The notes under the pieces are model-generated. The model made no database searches. It was given only the letters and a program-made list of their open reading frames with translations, and had not been told where the DNA came from. From Candidatus Babelota bacterium (GTDB lineage: Bacteria > Babelota > Babeliae > Babelales > Vermiphilaceae), in NCBI GenBank assembly GCA_003963225.1, contig RXKB01000008.1:62001-126000 (forward strand): a stretch of DNA of 64,000 nt, read 5' to 3'. Made by a program: the position numbers and the translations under genes. Shown piece after piece: positions 55,391 through 64,000 of this stretch (position 1 is its first letter; each line of letters begins with the position of its first letter).

Positions 55391-56362
55391 ATGGTAGCTT
55401 TAGAAAAAGTTAGTTTATTTATTATTGGACAAAAACTTATACAACCAAATCAAAAAGTTGTATTGGGCTTTTCAGGTGGGCCAGACTCAGTTTTTTTAGC
55501 CCATGTACTGATTCATCTACAGCAAAACATACCATTTTCGCTAAATCTTGCCCATCTGGACCACGGCTGGCGGGCAACATCCTCAAATGACGCTCAATTT
55601 TGCCTTCAGTTTGCCAAAAAAAATAATTTCCATGCATCATTAGGCTTGGCCCACGACTTTGCGTCTGCGTTTAAATTTAACGGCTCTAAAGAAGAGTTTG
55701 CTCGTAACATTCGCAAGGCTTTCTTTAAAAAAGTTATGTTAGACACCCAAAGCGATCTTTTAGCGCTCGCTCACCATGCTGATGATCAACTGGAAACCTT
55801 TTTTATACGCATTATGCGGGGCACAACCATAAGCGGACTTAAAAGTATGCTTCCTAAAGAAGGTCATATCATTCGCCCATTGTTAAACGTATCTAAAAAA
55901 GAAATTCTACATTTTCTCGATGAACACAATATACCCTATTGCATTGATGAAACAAACAAATCAGAGCTTTTTTTACGCAATCGCATTCGTAATAAAGCAA
56001 TTCCTGCATGCCAAGAAGCAGATGAACGATTCACGCAAAATAGCTTACGAACCATTAATCATTTGGCAGAAGTTGAAACATATCTTGCAAAGAACACACA
56101 AGAAATATTTAACAATATATCTTTACTTTTTGATAATCAATTAACCATAGACATACAAAAACTGATGAGCATAGACCTTTTCATGCAACGGCGCCTTGTC
56201 ATATATTGGCTATGCACAGAAAAAGTTCCTTTTAACCCTTCAGAAAAACTTATTCATGAAATTCTCAGATTTTTACAAAACAAAAAAGCAATGGCTCACA
56301 CCGTACATAATTGGACGATACATAAAAAAAATCTTTTTGCCTGGATTAATCATTTAAATTAG
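55391..56362 (+). CDS. tilS: tRNA(Ile)-lysidine synthase
   Basis: 323 residues with the PP-loop SGGPDS at 28-33, LAHLDHGWR, LALAHHADDQLETFFIRIMRGT and IRPLLNVSKKEI, all typical of TilS. It converts C34 of tRNA-Ile(CAU) to lysidine so that AUA is read, important in this AT-rich genome. It is a short form lacking the C-terminal domains of the E. coli enzyme. Divergent from the ATAD3-like gene. Confidence 0.95.
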   Translation: MVALEKVSLFIIGQKLIQPNQKVVLGFSGGPDSVFLAHVLIHLQQNIPFSLNLAHLDHGWRATSSNDAQFCLQFAKKNNFHASLGLAHDFASAFKFNGSKEEFARNIRKAFFKKVMLDTQSDLLALAHHADDQLETFFIRIMRGTTISGLKSMLPKEGHIIRPLLNVSKKEILHFLDEHNIPYCIDETNKSELFLRNRIRNKAIPACQEADERFTQNSLRTINHLAEVETYLAKNTQEIFNNISLLFDNQLTIDIQKLMSIDLFMQRRLVIYWLCTEKVPFNPSEKLIHEILRFLQNKKAMAHTVHNWTIHKKNLFAWINHLN

Positions 56363-56414
56363 TTTTTTTACTTTATGTATTTTGAGTATACTACCATTAT
56401 AAAAAAGGAGTTCA

Positions 56415-57392
56415 ATGCATTCAGCTAAAATAAGTAAAAACAAAAAAGTAATATATGCAATTATTATTGCTTGTTTGTTCAATACTAGCTTTCTTGTGGT
56501 ACTATTTTTTTTTGAATTACATTATTCAACAACCATGCTTGAGCCAACGTTTCTAGAACATAACCTATTGCTTGAACTTTTGGCAGAAGAAACCCCCATA
56601 AAACAAGACGATAATGCTCAAGATCAAGCTGGCCTGATGATGCGTGGTGCTGAAGATGGCACACTTGCTCCATCACCCTTTTCTGATTATGTGCAAACAG
56701 TAAATTCTTTTCCATCAGTCCAACCAACAGTTTCAAAGCAAATCAATAATACTCAAGATAATCTGCAAAGTAAAAACGAAATTTTACAGCAAGAGCCCTT
56801 AGAAAATAAAGAAGATGCAATAGCAAACGCATCAACCCCAAGCCAAAAAGAAATCACCCAGTCAAAAGATAGCGCAGCAACTTTTATCCAAACCGAAACT
56901 GTTGATGTAGATTACCAGTCGAACAAAAAAGCCATTCAGCCTGCCAAAAAACCTAGTGTAAAAAAACAATCTACGCAGTCAAAAAGATCATTAGCTCAAA
57001 TGACGAAAAATGCAATACAAAACACCTGCTCAAAAGGAAACGGTGCTATTTTTAGCGCTGGTGATAAACACAGGCTGCCATCAGAGCTGCAACTGGCAGA
57101 AGAACAGTACTGGATTAAGCTTGAACAAGCATTTCATAACGCATCAGTAACTTATACAAACGTATTCCCAGTAAACGCTACTGGCCAAAGAAAACCATTG
57201 GCTTCAGTTATTATTAGCTATTTTTCTGATGGAATTATTAAAAAAATTATTATTCAACAATCATCAGGCAATAAGACTATTGATCAAGCTATTTTGAGCA
57301 TTTTTAACCAAATACAACTACTGGTTCCTGCCTTACCCAAGCGATTACTTGAAATATACGGACAACAAAAGATTTGTAGTATATATTATTGA
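56415..57392 (+). CDS. TonB/TolA-like envelope protein
   Basis: 325 residues after a strong AAGGAG. It has a cytoplasmic start, one membrane span (about 14-36), a long Gln/Lys/Asn/Pro-rich spacer (60-210), and a C-terminal domain of about 95 residues with VIISYFSDGIIKKIIIQQSSGNKTIDQAI, the TonB-C type pattern. It would span the periplasm and link an inner-membrane motor to the outer membrane. No exbBD/tolQR is adjacent. Confidence 0.78.
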   Translation: MHSAKISKNKKVIYAIIIACLFNTSFLVVLFFFELHYSTTMLEPTFLEHNLLLELLAEETPIKQDDNAQDQAGLMMRGAEDGTLAPSPFSDYVQTVNSFPSVQPTVSKQINNTQDNLQSKNEILQQEPLENKEDAIANASTPSQKEITQSKDSAATFIQTETVDVDYQSNKKAIQPAKKPSVKKQSTQSKRSLAQMTKNAIQNTCSKGNGAIFSAGDKHRLPSELQLAEEQYWIKLEQAFHNASVTYTNVFPVNATGQRKPLASVIISYFSDGIIKKIIIQQSSGNKTIDQAILSIFNQIQLLVPALPKRLLEIYGQQKICSIYY

Positions 57393-57478
57393 AATTTAAC
57401 AAATTTTTAAAAGATGGAAATGTAATTATTACAATTATAAAAACAATAATTTAGTTTCAATGTTAAATGGAAAAGACT

Positions 57479-58003
57479 ATGAATAAAGTAATCGCACTAT
57501 TGGCATTTCTTATAACAACTCACACAATGCCTATGAATTGGCTTATGTCAAAAGCAAGCCCAATTACTCATTGACATTATTTAATAAAATAACTTTTGTA
57601 AAACCGCATGCCGTTCAAGCAAGACCATATTTTTCAAAAAGCATTATTATATCAAGGGTATTTAACAAAAACTTGAAGAAGATCGAAAAAAAACTATGCC
57701 ACATTAACACAAGGCGCTCAAAACGCACAATTAAACCATGAAAAACAAAGAAAAACAATATTAGAAGTAATTGCAAATATAAAAAAGCTCGAAAACGTCC
57801 AAAAAAATTTTGCAAAAGACCGGTCAGAACTAGAGACCTTAAACAGTATGTTTAATAAAAAAGCAGAAGAATTAAAAAAGACTGTCTCAACAATTGATAG
57901 CTTAAGCGGAAATAAAAAAACTATTTTTGATTTAATTATCCAAAAAAATGATTTGTACAATCAAATAATTGGAAAAAAGAAATTAATAGATCAAAATTTT
58001 TAA
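57479..58003 (+). pseudogene. Decayed gene for an exported coiled-coil protein
   Basis: The ATG at 57479, after a GGAAAAG site, encodes a signal peptide (MNKVIALLAFLITTHTMPM) but stops at 57572-57574. Coding-like pieces then appear in alternating frames: FKQDHIFQKALLYQGYLTKT in frame 2, LEEDRKK in frame 3, then NYATLTQGAQNAQ to the stop at 58001 in frame 2 again. An extra A in ACAAAAACT (about 57670) and a missing A in the A-run (about 57690) account for the last two breaks; at least one more break lies near 57570-57600. The last 105 residues are a Lys/Glu/Leu coiled coil. Confidence 0.7.
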
Positions 58004-58074
58004 TCAATGTCACTAAACGGCAAGCAGATTAAATTACCTGAAGAGTAATACATAAATAGATAAACAAATTAACA

Positions 58075-58106
58075 AAAGAGGGGCTTCTTAAAGCCCCTCT
58101 TTCTTT
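58075..58106 (+). terminator. Terminator after the pseudogene
   Basis: A 12-bp perfect stem AAAGAGGGGCTT (58075-58086) / AAGCCCCTCTTT (58091-58102) with a 4-nt loop and a T-rich tail. Confidence 0.88.
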
Positions 58107-58233
58107 GTATACATATTTTATTTTCTAATCTTTTAACCTATCTTAAATTTTAAAAATCAAATCTTTTCCTTTTTTAACTACCTGTTATACTAAAAATGTA
58201 CTGTATCTGTTCACTTTTTAACGTAGTAACAAC

Positions 58234-59367
58234 ATGCAAAAAAAAGATTTTTATACTATTTTAGGCGTTGAAAAAACGGCATCTGAGCAAGAAATAAAAG
58301 CAGCATACCGGAAATTAGCTCTTAAATATCACCCTGATCGTAATCCTAATAATAAAGAAGCTGAAGAAAAGTTTAAAGAAGCTGCCGAAGCTTACGAAGT
58401 TCTTTCTGATAAAGAAAAAAGAGCTCGCTACGACCAGTTTGGGCATGCAGACATGGGCAGCGGAGCAGGCGGATTTCACAGCCATGGCATGAACATGGAT
58501 GATATTTTTGAAAACTTTGGGGATATTTTTGGGTCAATGTTTGGTGGTGGACAAAGCCGGAAAAGCAGGGCAAAAAGCGGCCCAAAGCCTTTACGTGGTC
58601 ATGATTTAAGCAAAGAAATTGAAATAACGCTCTTAGAAGCTTTTCAAGGGTGCAAACACGAACTTGGCTATTACCATTTTATGTCATGCGAACAATGTAG
58701 CGGCAAAGGTATGGCTGCAGGCACCTCAGCACATGCTTGTGAACAATGCCATGGAAGCGGACAAATTCAGTTTCAACAAGGCTTTTTTATGTATGCGCAG
58801 GCATGCAACGGATGTAACGGCGAAGGGTTTACTATATCGTCCCCTTGCACCAAATGTAATGGCCAAAGCAGAATCCAGCAGTTTGATAAATTTTCTATTA
58901 CTATTCCAGAAGGTATTTTTGACGGCGCTGAGCTACGCATAACAAGCAAAGGAGATGCTGGCGTATTTGGTGGCAAATCTGGCGATTTATTTGTTAAAGT
59001 ACATATTAAAACCAGCCCCACTTTTAAACGAGAAGGCGATGACCTTGTTTGCACCGTTACTTTGACTTATCCGCAGCTTGTTTTGGGCTGCCAACTTGAA
59101 ATAGAAAGCCTTGACAAATCAAGACATTTAGTAAAAATTCCAAAAGGTTGTGCCGTTGGCGATCGGATTGCAATTGTAGGAAAAGGCTTTAAGAAAATAA
59201 AATCTAATACCGTAGGAAACTTAATAATTGTAACCCAATGCCATATTCCTACTAAATTAACTTCAGAAGAAAAGCGTATACTTTCTGAATATTCAGAATT
59301 AATTGGCACCAACGTGCAAGCAGAAAACGGTGGTATTGGTTGGTTTTTTAAAAAATTTTTAGGTTGA
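58234..59367 (+). CDS. dnaJ: Chaperone protein DnaJ
   Basis: 377 residues. The J domain carries the HPD motif at 33-35, a Gly/Phe-rich linker spans about 70-115, and four zinc-finger repeats follow ([32 protein letters not shown]). The C-terminal substrate-binding domains are complete. The last repeat lacks the final Gly. It stimulates DnaK; dnaK and grpE are not in the window. A terminator follows. Confidence 0.97.
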   Translation: MQKKDFYTILGVEKTASEQEIKAAYRKLALKYHPDRNPNNKEAEEKFKEAAEAYEVLSDKEKRARYDQFGHADMGSGAGGFHSHGMNMDDIFENFGDIFGSMFGGGQSRKSRAKSGPKPLRGHDLSKEIEITLLEAFQGCKHELGYYHFMSCEQCSGKGMAAGTSAHACEQCHGSGQIQFQQGFFMYAQACNGCNGEGFTISSPCTKCNGQSRIQQFDKFSITIPEGIFDGAELRITSKGDAGVFGGKSGDLFVKVHIKTSPTFKREGDDLVCTVTLTYPQLVLGCQLEIESLDKSRHLVKIPKGCAVGDRIAIVGKGFKKIKSNTVGNLIIVTQCHIPTKLTSEEKRILSEYSELIGTNVQAENGGIGWFFKKFLG

Positions 59368-59417
59368 TTTCTTTTAAAATTTTTTAAAAAGTTTATTAAG
59401 ACAAGCATTTTGAGTGC

Positions 59418-59449
59418 AAAGGGAGGGCGTTATAATCCTCCCTTTTTTT
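59418..59449 (+). terminator. Terminator after dnaJ
   Basis: The stem AAAGGGAGG (59418-59426) / CCTCCCTTT (59437-59445) with a 10-nt loop and a T-run. It lies between dnaJ and the convergent NurA gene. Confidence 0.85.
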
Positions 59450-59469
59450 GTAACAAATCCGATAATTTT

Positions 59470-60591
59470 TTAGACCCTCATTACTTTTTTATGCATAAGT
59501 TTCTGCGAATAAGGTGAACTTTTATATTGCCCATAATTTTTTTGCGTAAACCGTTCAAGATAAGTATAAAAAAAATCCCTATCTACAGCTTTAATCACTG
59601 CTTGCTCATGGGCTTCGGCCAAAACCACTGGATACCCATCACCCTTTTGCGCTTGATCTTTAATATAGCTGGCTACTTTATTGATAAGCCCAATGTCCTC
59701 TGCCATCCACGCAGGAAACTCGACTCGAGCAACTTCTTTACCTACATTAATATAAAAAAAATGGGGCTTTAAATGGTCTGGATAAGCACAAGAGATTGGA
59801 CTTGTATTTTTAAAAATAGTGGTGCGATAACCAATAGGAAGATATAAACAGACTAATAAAGAATCTACCATGCCATCTATTGACTCGTATAATGAAGTAT
59901 TTTGAACATCAAAATTACATAAAAAAAGCCTCAAAATTGAAATTAGTTCTTTACTTTTTGGACTACTAATATACGCTGCTGATGGTATTTTGTGTACATA
60001 ACTCATGTTTAAACAACCAAGATATTCATCTAAAAATCTTTCTCGCAACCCTTTTTGTAAATCTAAATGCCAAAAAATAAAAGAACCATCAAACAATAGC
60101 AACCCATTAGAACTTGAGCGCAATACATCTTTTGCTTTTTCAAAACCATAAGTCAGCTCATGACCATGCCGTATACCATTAATTATCTCAACAGAATACA
60201 GTTGCTCATCTTTATATGGATACACAAATGGAACGCTTTCAAATGCAACCGAGCTTACCGTGTCTTGATAACAAAAGTTTACTAGTCCTATATTTATCAA
60301 AAAACAGCGCCCTTTAATATGCCTGTCTGGATAAATTTGAGACCCATCTACAGAAATAATATGATATATATTACAAGCATCAGGCACGGCGATGACTTTA
60401 TCAAGCTCATCTTGCCACAAAGGAATAGGCCATATAGACCCTTTAAAGTTGCGTACTTTTTCTAAAAACATCATTTCTTTATTTAATAAAAGCCACTGCT
60501 CATAAACCATAGGACAGAAATGTTCTTGGGTATAAAAAAGATCTAAAGCTTTTTTTTCTATCTCTGTTACCAGTTTGATTTTATTAAGCAT
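59470..60591 (-). CDS. NurA-domain nuclease
   Basis: 373 residues. The NurA pattern is visible: D82 in ISVDGSQIYPDRH, a second acidic DGS segment near residue 160 (LLLFDGSF), and the C-terminal VVLAEAHEQAVIKAVDRDFFY. NurA is a manganese-dependent nuclease that works with the HerA helicase in archaeal and some bacterial end resection. No HerA gene lies beside it. It faces the dnaJ terminator. Confidence 0.82.
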   Translation of the reverse strand: MLNKIKLVTEIEKKALDLFYTQEHFCPMVYEQWLLLNKEMMFLEKVRNFKGSIWPIPLWQDELDKVIAVPDACNIYHIISVDGSQIYPDRHIKGRCFLINIGLVNFCYQDTVSSVAFESVPFVYPYKDEQLYSVEIINGIRHGHELTYGFEKAKDVLRSSSNGLLLFDGSFIFWHLDLQKGLRERFLDEYLGCLNMSYVHKIPSAAYISSPKSKELISILRLFLCNFDVQNTSLYESIDGMVDSLLVCLYLPIGYRTTIFKNTSPISCAYPDHLKPHFFYINVGKEVARVEFPAWMAEDIGLINKVASYIKDQAQKGDGYPVVLAEAHEQAVIKAVDRDFFYTYLERFTQKNYGQYKSSPYSQKLMHKKVMRV

Positions 60592-60806
60592 AAAACCTAT
60601 TTTTGTTATAGAATACTCACTGCAACTATAATAAAAACTCCTTAATCTAGCAAACGGCCTGTATAATTAGTTTATCATACATTTTTATATATTATTTGTA
60701 ATATATAAATTAAAAAAATAACCATATTGTTATATTTATTTAGCTTTTTATCTAAAAATTAGATATACTATCCTATATAATATATGTATATTTGTAAAAA
60801 ATAAAA

Positions 60807-61691
60807 ATGAAATATATTTTATTAAAACGTATTAAAATTATTATACTTATTTTGCTTTTTTCCTGTAAACTAACCCTCATCCTACAGGCAAAAAATGTCG
60901 TTTTTGATTTAGGCGGTGTTTTATTTCATACAAAAACCCCTATTTCAATGCTTTGCAAACAATTATCAATAACAACATTAGTTGCATACATGCTCCATCC
61001 GCATACTACAAAATACAATATAAAAGGCAAAATGCTTGCTTTTTTAGATAAAATTAAAGAACGGACACAAGAACATAATTGCATTGATCTACCTGTAGAT
61101 GATCAAGGAAATCTATTGCCATTAATTATGCATGAATGGCTTGCAGGCTCTGTAACATCGCACGAAGCAATAACTCATATTAGGAAATTTGCTAAACAAA
61201 ACCCTACCCTTTTTAACTGTGCTATTGAACGTAAATTAATGTTAGCAATTATGCATTTTATTTTTAATCCTAACACGTTCGCTCAAACTCAACAAATACA
61301 TCCAGACGCATTAAAAATAGTTCAAAAATTAAAAAAAGATGGCTATAAAATTTATATTTTATCTAATTGGGATAAAGAATCTTTTGTATTGATACAAGAA
61401 AAACATAAAGAACTATTTACCCTGTTTGATGGCATTATGATTTCTGGGGAAGAAGGCATGGTAAAACCTTCTTCCTGTTTTTACAAAGCTTTTTTGAATA
61501 AATATAATCTTGATCCAAAATCATGTATTTTTATTGATGACCAAAAAACAAATATTATAGCGGCTCAAACTATTGGTATGAATGGCTTTGTATGCCCTTA
61601 CTTTAAAAAAAAGTTATTTTTAAAGCGAACTGCAAACTTATTAGCTGCCTATAAAAAAATTATCGCTTTTAATAATGACCATACCTTATGA
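60807..61691 (+). CDS. Exported HAD-superfamily hydrolase
   Basis: 294 residues. Hydrophobic residues 9-28 look like a signal peptide or anchor. HAD motif I is VVFDLGGVLF (D34, with Gly at the +2 position as in YihX-type enzymes), motif II is ILSNWD, the motif III Lys is in GMVKPSS, and motif IV is IFIDDQKTN. It is probably a phosphatase on a small substrate. The 3' end overlaps the next minus-strand gene by 6 bases. Confidence 0.8.
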   Translation: MKYILLKRIKIIILILLFSCKLTLILQAKNVVFDLGGVLFHTKTPISMLCKQLSITTLVAYMLHPHTTKYNIKGKMLAFLDKIKERTQEHNCIDLPVDDQGNLLPLIMHEWLAGSVTSHEAITHIRKFAKQNPTLFNCAIERKLMLAIMHFIFNPNTFAQTQQIHPDALKIVQKLKKDGYKIYILSNWDKESFVLIQEKHKELFTLFDGIMISGEEGMVKPSSCFYKAFLNKYNLDPKSCIFIDDQKTNIIAAQTIGMNGFVCPYFKKKLFLKRTANLLAAYKKIIAFNNDHTL

Positions 61692-62444
61692 CTCAATAAG
61701 CATAGCTCCTGTGATAGACTTTTCTGTTGTAATAAAAAAGTGATTGTTTGAACATGGAAACACCATCATAGCATCGCTGTTGTTTTCAATTTTTTTCACA
61801 TAATGCTTATTATACGGTCTTACCATGCAACTTAAAGGTATATCGTGGCAAACAGCATTATAATCAACTAGCATAGATTGACGTCTTGGAGTATGTTGCG
61901 CCAACACGTCATTCCATACTAATACCTTTTCTCTGTCATTCATATAAGCAGTAGTATCAAGCCGTTCAATAAATTTAATCAATTGATTAAATTTATCTTT
62001 GCTCCATTCATACTGTTCTTCTTTTAATTTTTCAAAACCGATATGAAAAATAATATCATCTCTTTTATTATTGGATTGTGTCAGTACAGTAGCCTTTCTA
62101 GGGAAACAAGTACTTGTTATGCCAGCATTATGTATACCATTCGCACAATGCAAGAGCCCATAACAATAATATTTATTAAAAACCCCATACTTACCATTTT
62201 GTACTCCTTGAACTCCTTTGGATATCAATGTATAAATTAAAGGCGCAGAAAGACAATGGTAATGATCTTCACAATGCCTGAATTGTTGCAGTACAGATGT
62301 TTTAAAATTTAAAGACACATTAGGATATTTTTTCTGTTTGATCAAAAAAATTTTTTTTGTATTTTTTTGATCAATGTTTTTAACAGTTTTTCTTTTTAGT
62401 AGCTCATCAAAAGGCAAATTAGACGGTTCATCATTAATCAACAT
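61686..62444 (-). CDS. Protein with the DHYH...IFHIG domain; 5' part probably lost to a nonsense codon
   Basis: 252 residues from the ATG at 62444. The frame stays open upstream to 62591 and reads as protein (for example NPIDSLSRAIQQFAKNLG), so the ATG at 62444 is probably not the original start. The C-terminal 200 residues share DHYH, a small-residue helix, IFHIG and a similar ending with the C-terminal domain of the protein at 16680-19007. Function unknown. Confidence 0.6.
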   Translation of the reverse strand: MLINDEPSNLPFDELLKRKTVKNIDQKNTKKIFLIKQKKYPNVSLNFKTSVLQQFRHCEDHYHCLSAPLIYTLISKGVQGVQNGKYGVFNKYYCYGLLHCANGIHNAGITSTCFPRKATVLTQSNNKRDDIIFHIGFEKLKEEQYEWSKDKFNQLIKFIERLDTTAYMNDREKVLVWNDVLAQHTPRRQSMLVDYNAVCHDIPLSCMVRPYNKHYVKKIENNSDAMMVFPCSNNHFFITTEKSITGAMLIES

Positions 62445-62591
62445 TTGAAGATTAAAATCATCTTGAGAAAGAACTTTTACTTTTTGACCCCCGTTATGTG
62501 CTTGATTTTTATAATATTGGCCAAGATTTTTGGCAAATTGTTGTATCGCTCTGCTTAAAGAATCTATTGGATTAGTATAACTTGGTTTTAT

Positions 62592-62663
62592 TTATGAGCA
62601 GGCTAGAATAGCACAGCAAATAAACATATGTTTGCATTTTAATAAATAATTAGACCTTAACAT
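62592..62663 (-). pseudogene. Signal-peptide start cut off by an in-frame TAA
   Basis: The ATG at 62663 lies after AAGGAAAAAGT. It encodes 23 residues ending in a lipobox-like MFICCAILACS and then meets TAA at 62594-62592, in the same frame as the downstream gene (219 bases from 62444). A single C-to-T change (CAA to TAA) would explain it. Without that stop, one exported protein of about 325 residues would result. Confidence 0.5.
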
Positions 62664-62882
62664 ACTTTTTCCTTATAAGTAAAAATTTAAATATAATAAA
62701 AATAATTATATAAAGAAAAAATAAAAATTAGCAAATAAATACCTTTAAAAAAATGTGTCAAAAAGATAATTTTTTTGTATTTAAAAAATGGTAATAATAA
62801 AAATAAGAACGGATATAAAAATGTGATCAGATATGATGTACAAATAAAAAATACATAAAAAACGTAAGCAATGTTACTTATA

Positions 62883-63557
62883 CTATTTATACTTATAAAA
62901 AATGGATGGTAATAACAAAAAACAAAGTAATAACATGCATGCAATTAAAAATGTAGGGGAAAAAATGTCGCTAACGGAATTTAATGTAGTAAATTGAGAG
63001 CCAGCAAACGCATACACTACCATTACAGGTGCAGAACCAAATAATGATGTTGCAATAAATAAAGGTACAGAAACACCCAAAAGTGCTGCAATCGTATTAA
63101 TAATAACGTATGGGACAACGGTTAAAAAATGTAATATAATAAGAGCTGTAAACACCCCCCGCTGCCCTATCCAAAAACTCATTTCTTGCGTAACATGTTG
63201 ATATTTCATACTCATAAAAGATAAAAGAAATTTTTTAATCAGTAAAAATGAAATCAACGCACCTACAGTGGAAGAAACAATTGCAGCAACACTACCAATC
63301 ATGGTACCAAACAACATCCCCCCAAACAACGTAAGCGGCATAAGTACGGGGACTGCAAAAATAGCACACAAAACATATATAGAACTATATATGGCTATTG
63401 CTTTTGCTGGGCAACATTTGACAGTGCTTTGTAAATATATTTTTACCAATTCTACATAATAATATAGCTCAATCAGATGATTTTTGATATACCATATACT
63501 CAAAAAAACTAGTATAGCTATGCTCAATATTAACAATATTTTGATTACTTTTTTCAT
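62883..63557 (-). CDS. VTT-domain (TVP38/TMEM64/DedA-type) membrane protein
   Basis: 224 residues from the ATG at 63557 (a GTG at 63569 is in frame). It has about six membrane segments and the VTT features FAVPVLMPLTLFGGMLFGTMIGSVAAI, then GALISFLLIKKF and the re-entrant-type segment LTVVPYVIINTIAALLGVSV. The family includes lipid scramblases and DedA transporters; the substrate is unknown here. Confidence 0.85.
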   Translation of the reverse strand: MKKVIKILLILSIAILVFLSIWYIKNHLIELYYYVELVKIYLQSTVKCCPAKAIAIYSSIYVLCAIFAVPVLMPLTLFGGMLFGTMIGSVAAIVSSTVGALISFLLIKKFLLSFMSMKYQHVTQEMSFWIGQRGVFTALIILHFLTVVPYVIINTIAALLGVSVPLFIATSLFGSAPVMVVYAFAGSQFTTLNSVSDIFSPTFLIACMLLLCFLLLPSIFYKYK

Positions 63558-63685
63558 AGATAAACTCACAAAAGTACTACATTTTTCACTTTATGAAAAA
63601 AACAAACTTATTATCAAGTGTTTTGGCAAATACACAATTTTTGTGTGTCTTGGTCTTTTTAATTTTAAATCATAAGAAATGCAAT

Positions 63686-64000
63686 TCAAGAAGAAGATTT
63701 GTTCTGTTGCACACCATTCATCGTTATATGAGCTAATGCATTTGCAATACCTATAATAGAAGTGATATATTTATAAGTTTTAACATCTCTCATATTTGAA
63801 ATAAGCCATTCAATTTTGCCATTTTTAAACCAATTTGGTATGTAATAATAAAAGAAATTAATTGCTGGCTGAAATACAGATAAACGTAAACAATCAGCAT
63901 TATTTTTACCAAAATATTTACAATATGATGTGCATAAAAACGCTTCCATTGTTTTCCATATAATTTCTTGTTGCGGCATGCCTCGTATTGCTCCATAGTA
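63686..64000 (-). CDS. C-terminal part of an unknown protein, running off the window
   Basis: The frame is open from the window edge (64000) to a stop at 63686 (about 104 residues seen). An internal ATG lies at 63979, but coding continues upstream without a stop. The seen part is rich in Tyr/Phe/Asn, with a small hydrophobic helix near the end (ITSIIGIANALAHI). It is not recognised. Confidence 0.5.
   Translation of the reverse strand, partial: YYGAIRGMPQQEIIWKTMEAFLCTSYCKYFGKNNADCLRLSVFQPAINFFYYYIPNWFKNGKIEWLISNMRDVKTYKYITSIIGIANALAHITMNGVQQNKSSS

Noticed and set aside
62687-62944. Open frame for an 85-residue very hydrophobic peptide on the minus strand
   Set aside because: It overlaps the VTT gene in another frame and is made of Phe/Tyr/Ile from AT-rich DNA; no ribosome site, so probably chance.
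1-64000. Alternative genetic code (UGA or UAG as sense)
   Set aside because: Conserved genes end where expected with all three stops and contain none internally; the broken genes are explained by one-base shifts or a single TAA.
1-64000. CRISPR arrays, insertion sequences, integrases or prophage genes
   Set aside because: No regularly spaced repeats, transposase motifs or phage structural genes were seen on either strand.

Overview
The window is AT-rich (roughly one third GC by eye), densely coded DNA with the standard genetic code. It looks like a reduced, host-associated Gram-negative-type bacterium. My best guess is Candidatus Dependentiae (TM6/Babeliae), from the combination of a sparse set of housekeeping genes, many short unrecognised proteins with signal peptides, ankyrin-repeat proteins, and a secreted protease-like protein with ubiquitin-interacting-motif-like repeats. 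This lineage assignment is inference; there is no rRNA gene here to test it.

Layout. 1-2 kb: the end of a lysine/proline/glutamine-rich protein split by a frameshift at an A-AAA-AAG heptamer, then rplU. 2-12 kb: an exported choline-kinase-like protein, then a minus-strand block of uvrA, a membrane protein, mutS and an exported MutS-like ATPase. 12-16 kb: tRNA-His, tRNA-Pro, two exported proteins, rodA, ruvB. 16-24 kb: exported orphans, csaA, yebC-yicC, two tandem ankyrin proteins around a frameshifted small gene, and a tRNA-Val/Asn/Asp cluster. 25-30 kb: a manganese/zinc/iron-type ABC transporter (binding protein, ATPase, two permeases) with a split alpha/beta-hydrolase inserted in the operon. 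30-35 kb: rpmF, plsX, a YfgM-like protein, gltX, a divergent fabD and acpP. 36-44 kb: dnaE, a TPR protein, tRNA-Phe divergent from pheS, and galU. 44-50 kb: the protease-like candidate effector, TPM and LemA proteins, an unknown protein with an F-box-like segment, and a BrnQ transporter. 50-60 kb: the operon rpmE-prfA-pyrG, an ATAD3-like membrane AAA+ ATPase, tilS, a TonB/TolA-like protein, a decayed coiled-coil pseudogene, dnaJ and a NurA nuclease. 60-64 kb: an exported HAD phosphatase, a protein sharing a domain with the 16.7-19.0 kb protein, a VTT-domain membrane protein, and the end of an unknown gene.

Themes. DNA repair and replication (mutS, uvrA, ruvB, dnaE, NurA), translation (gltX, pheS, prfA, L21, L31, L32, tilS, six tRNAs), and envelope/lipid functions (rodA, plsX, fabD, acpP) form the core. 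Around them lie about twenty exported proteins of unknown or host-interaction type. Several genes are broken by one-base shifts in or next to short homopolymers or by one nonsense codon. This may be genome decay, recoding or transcriptional slippage, or sequencing error; the window alone cannot tell.
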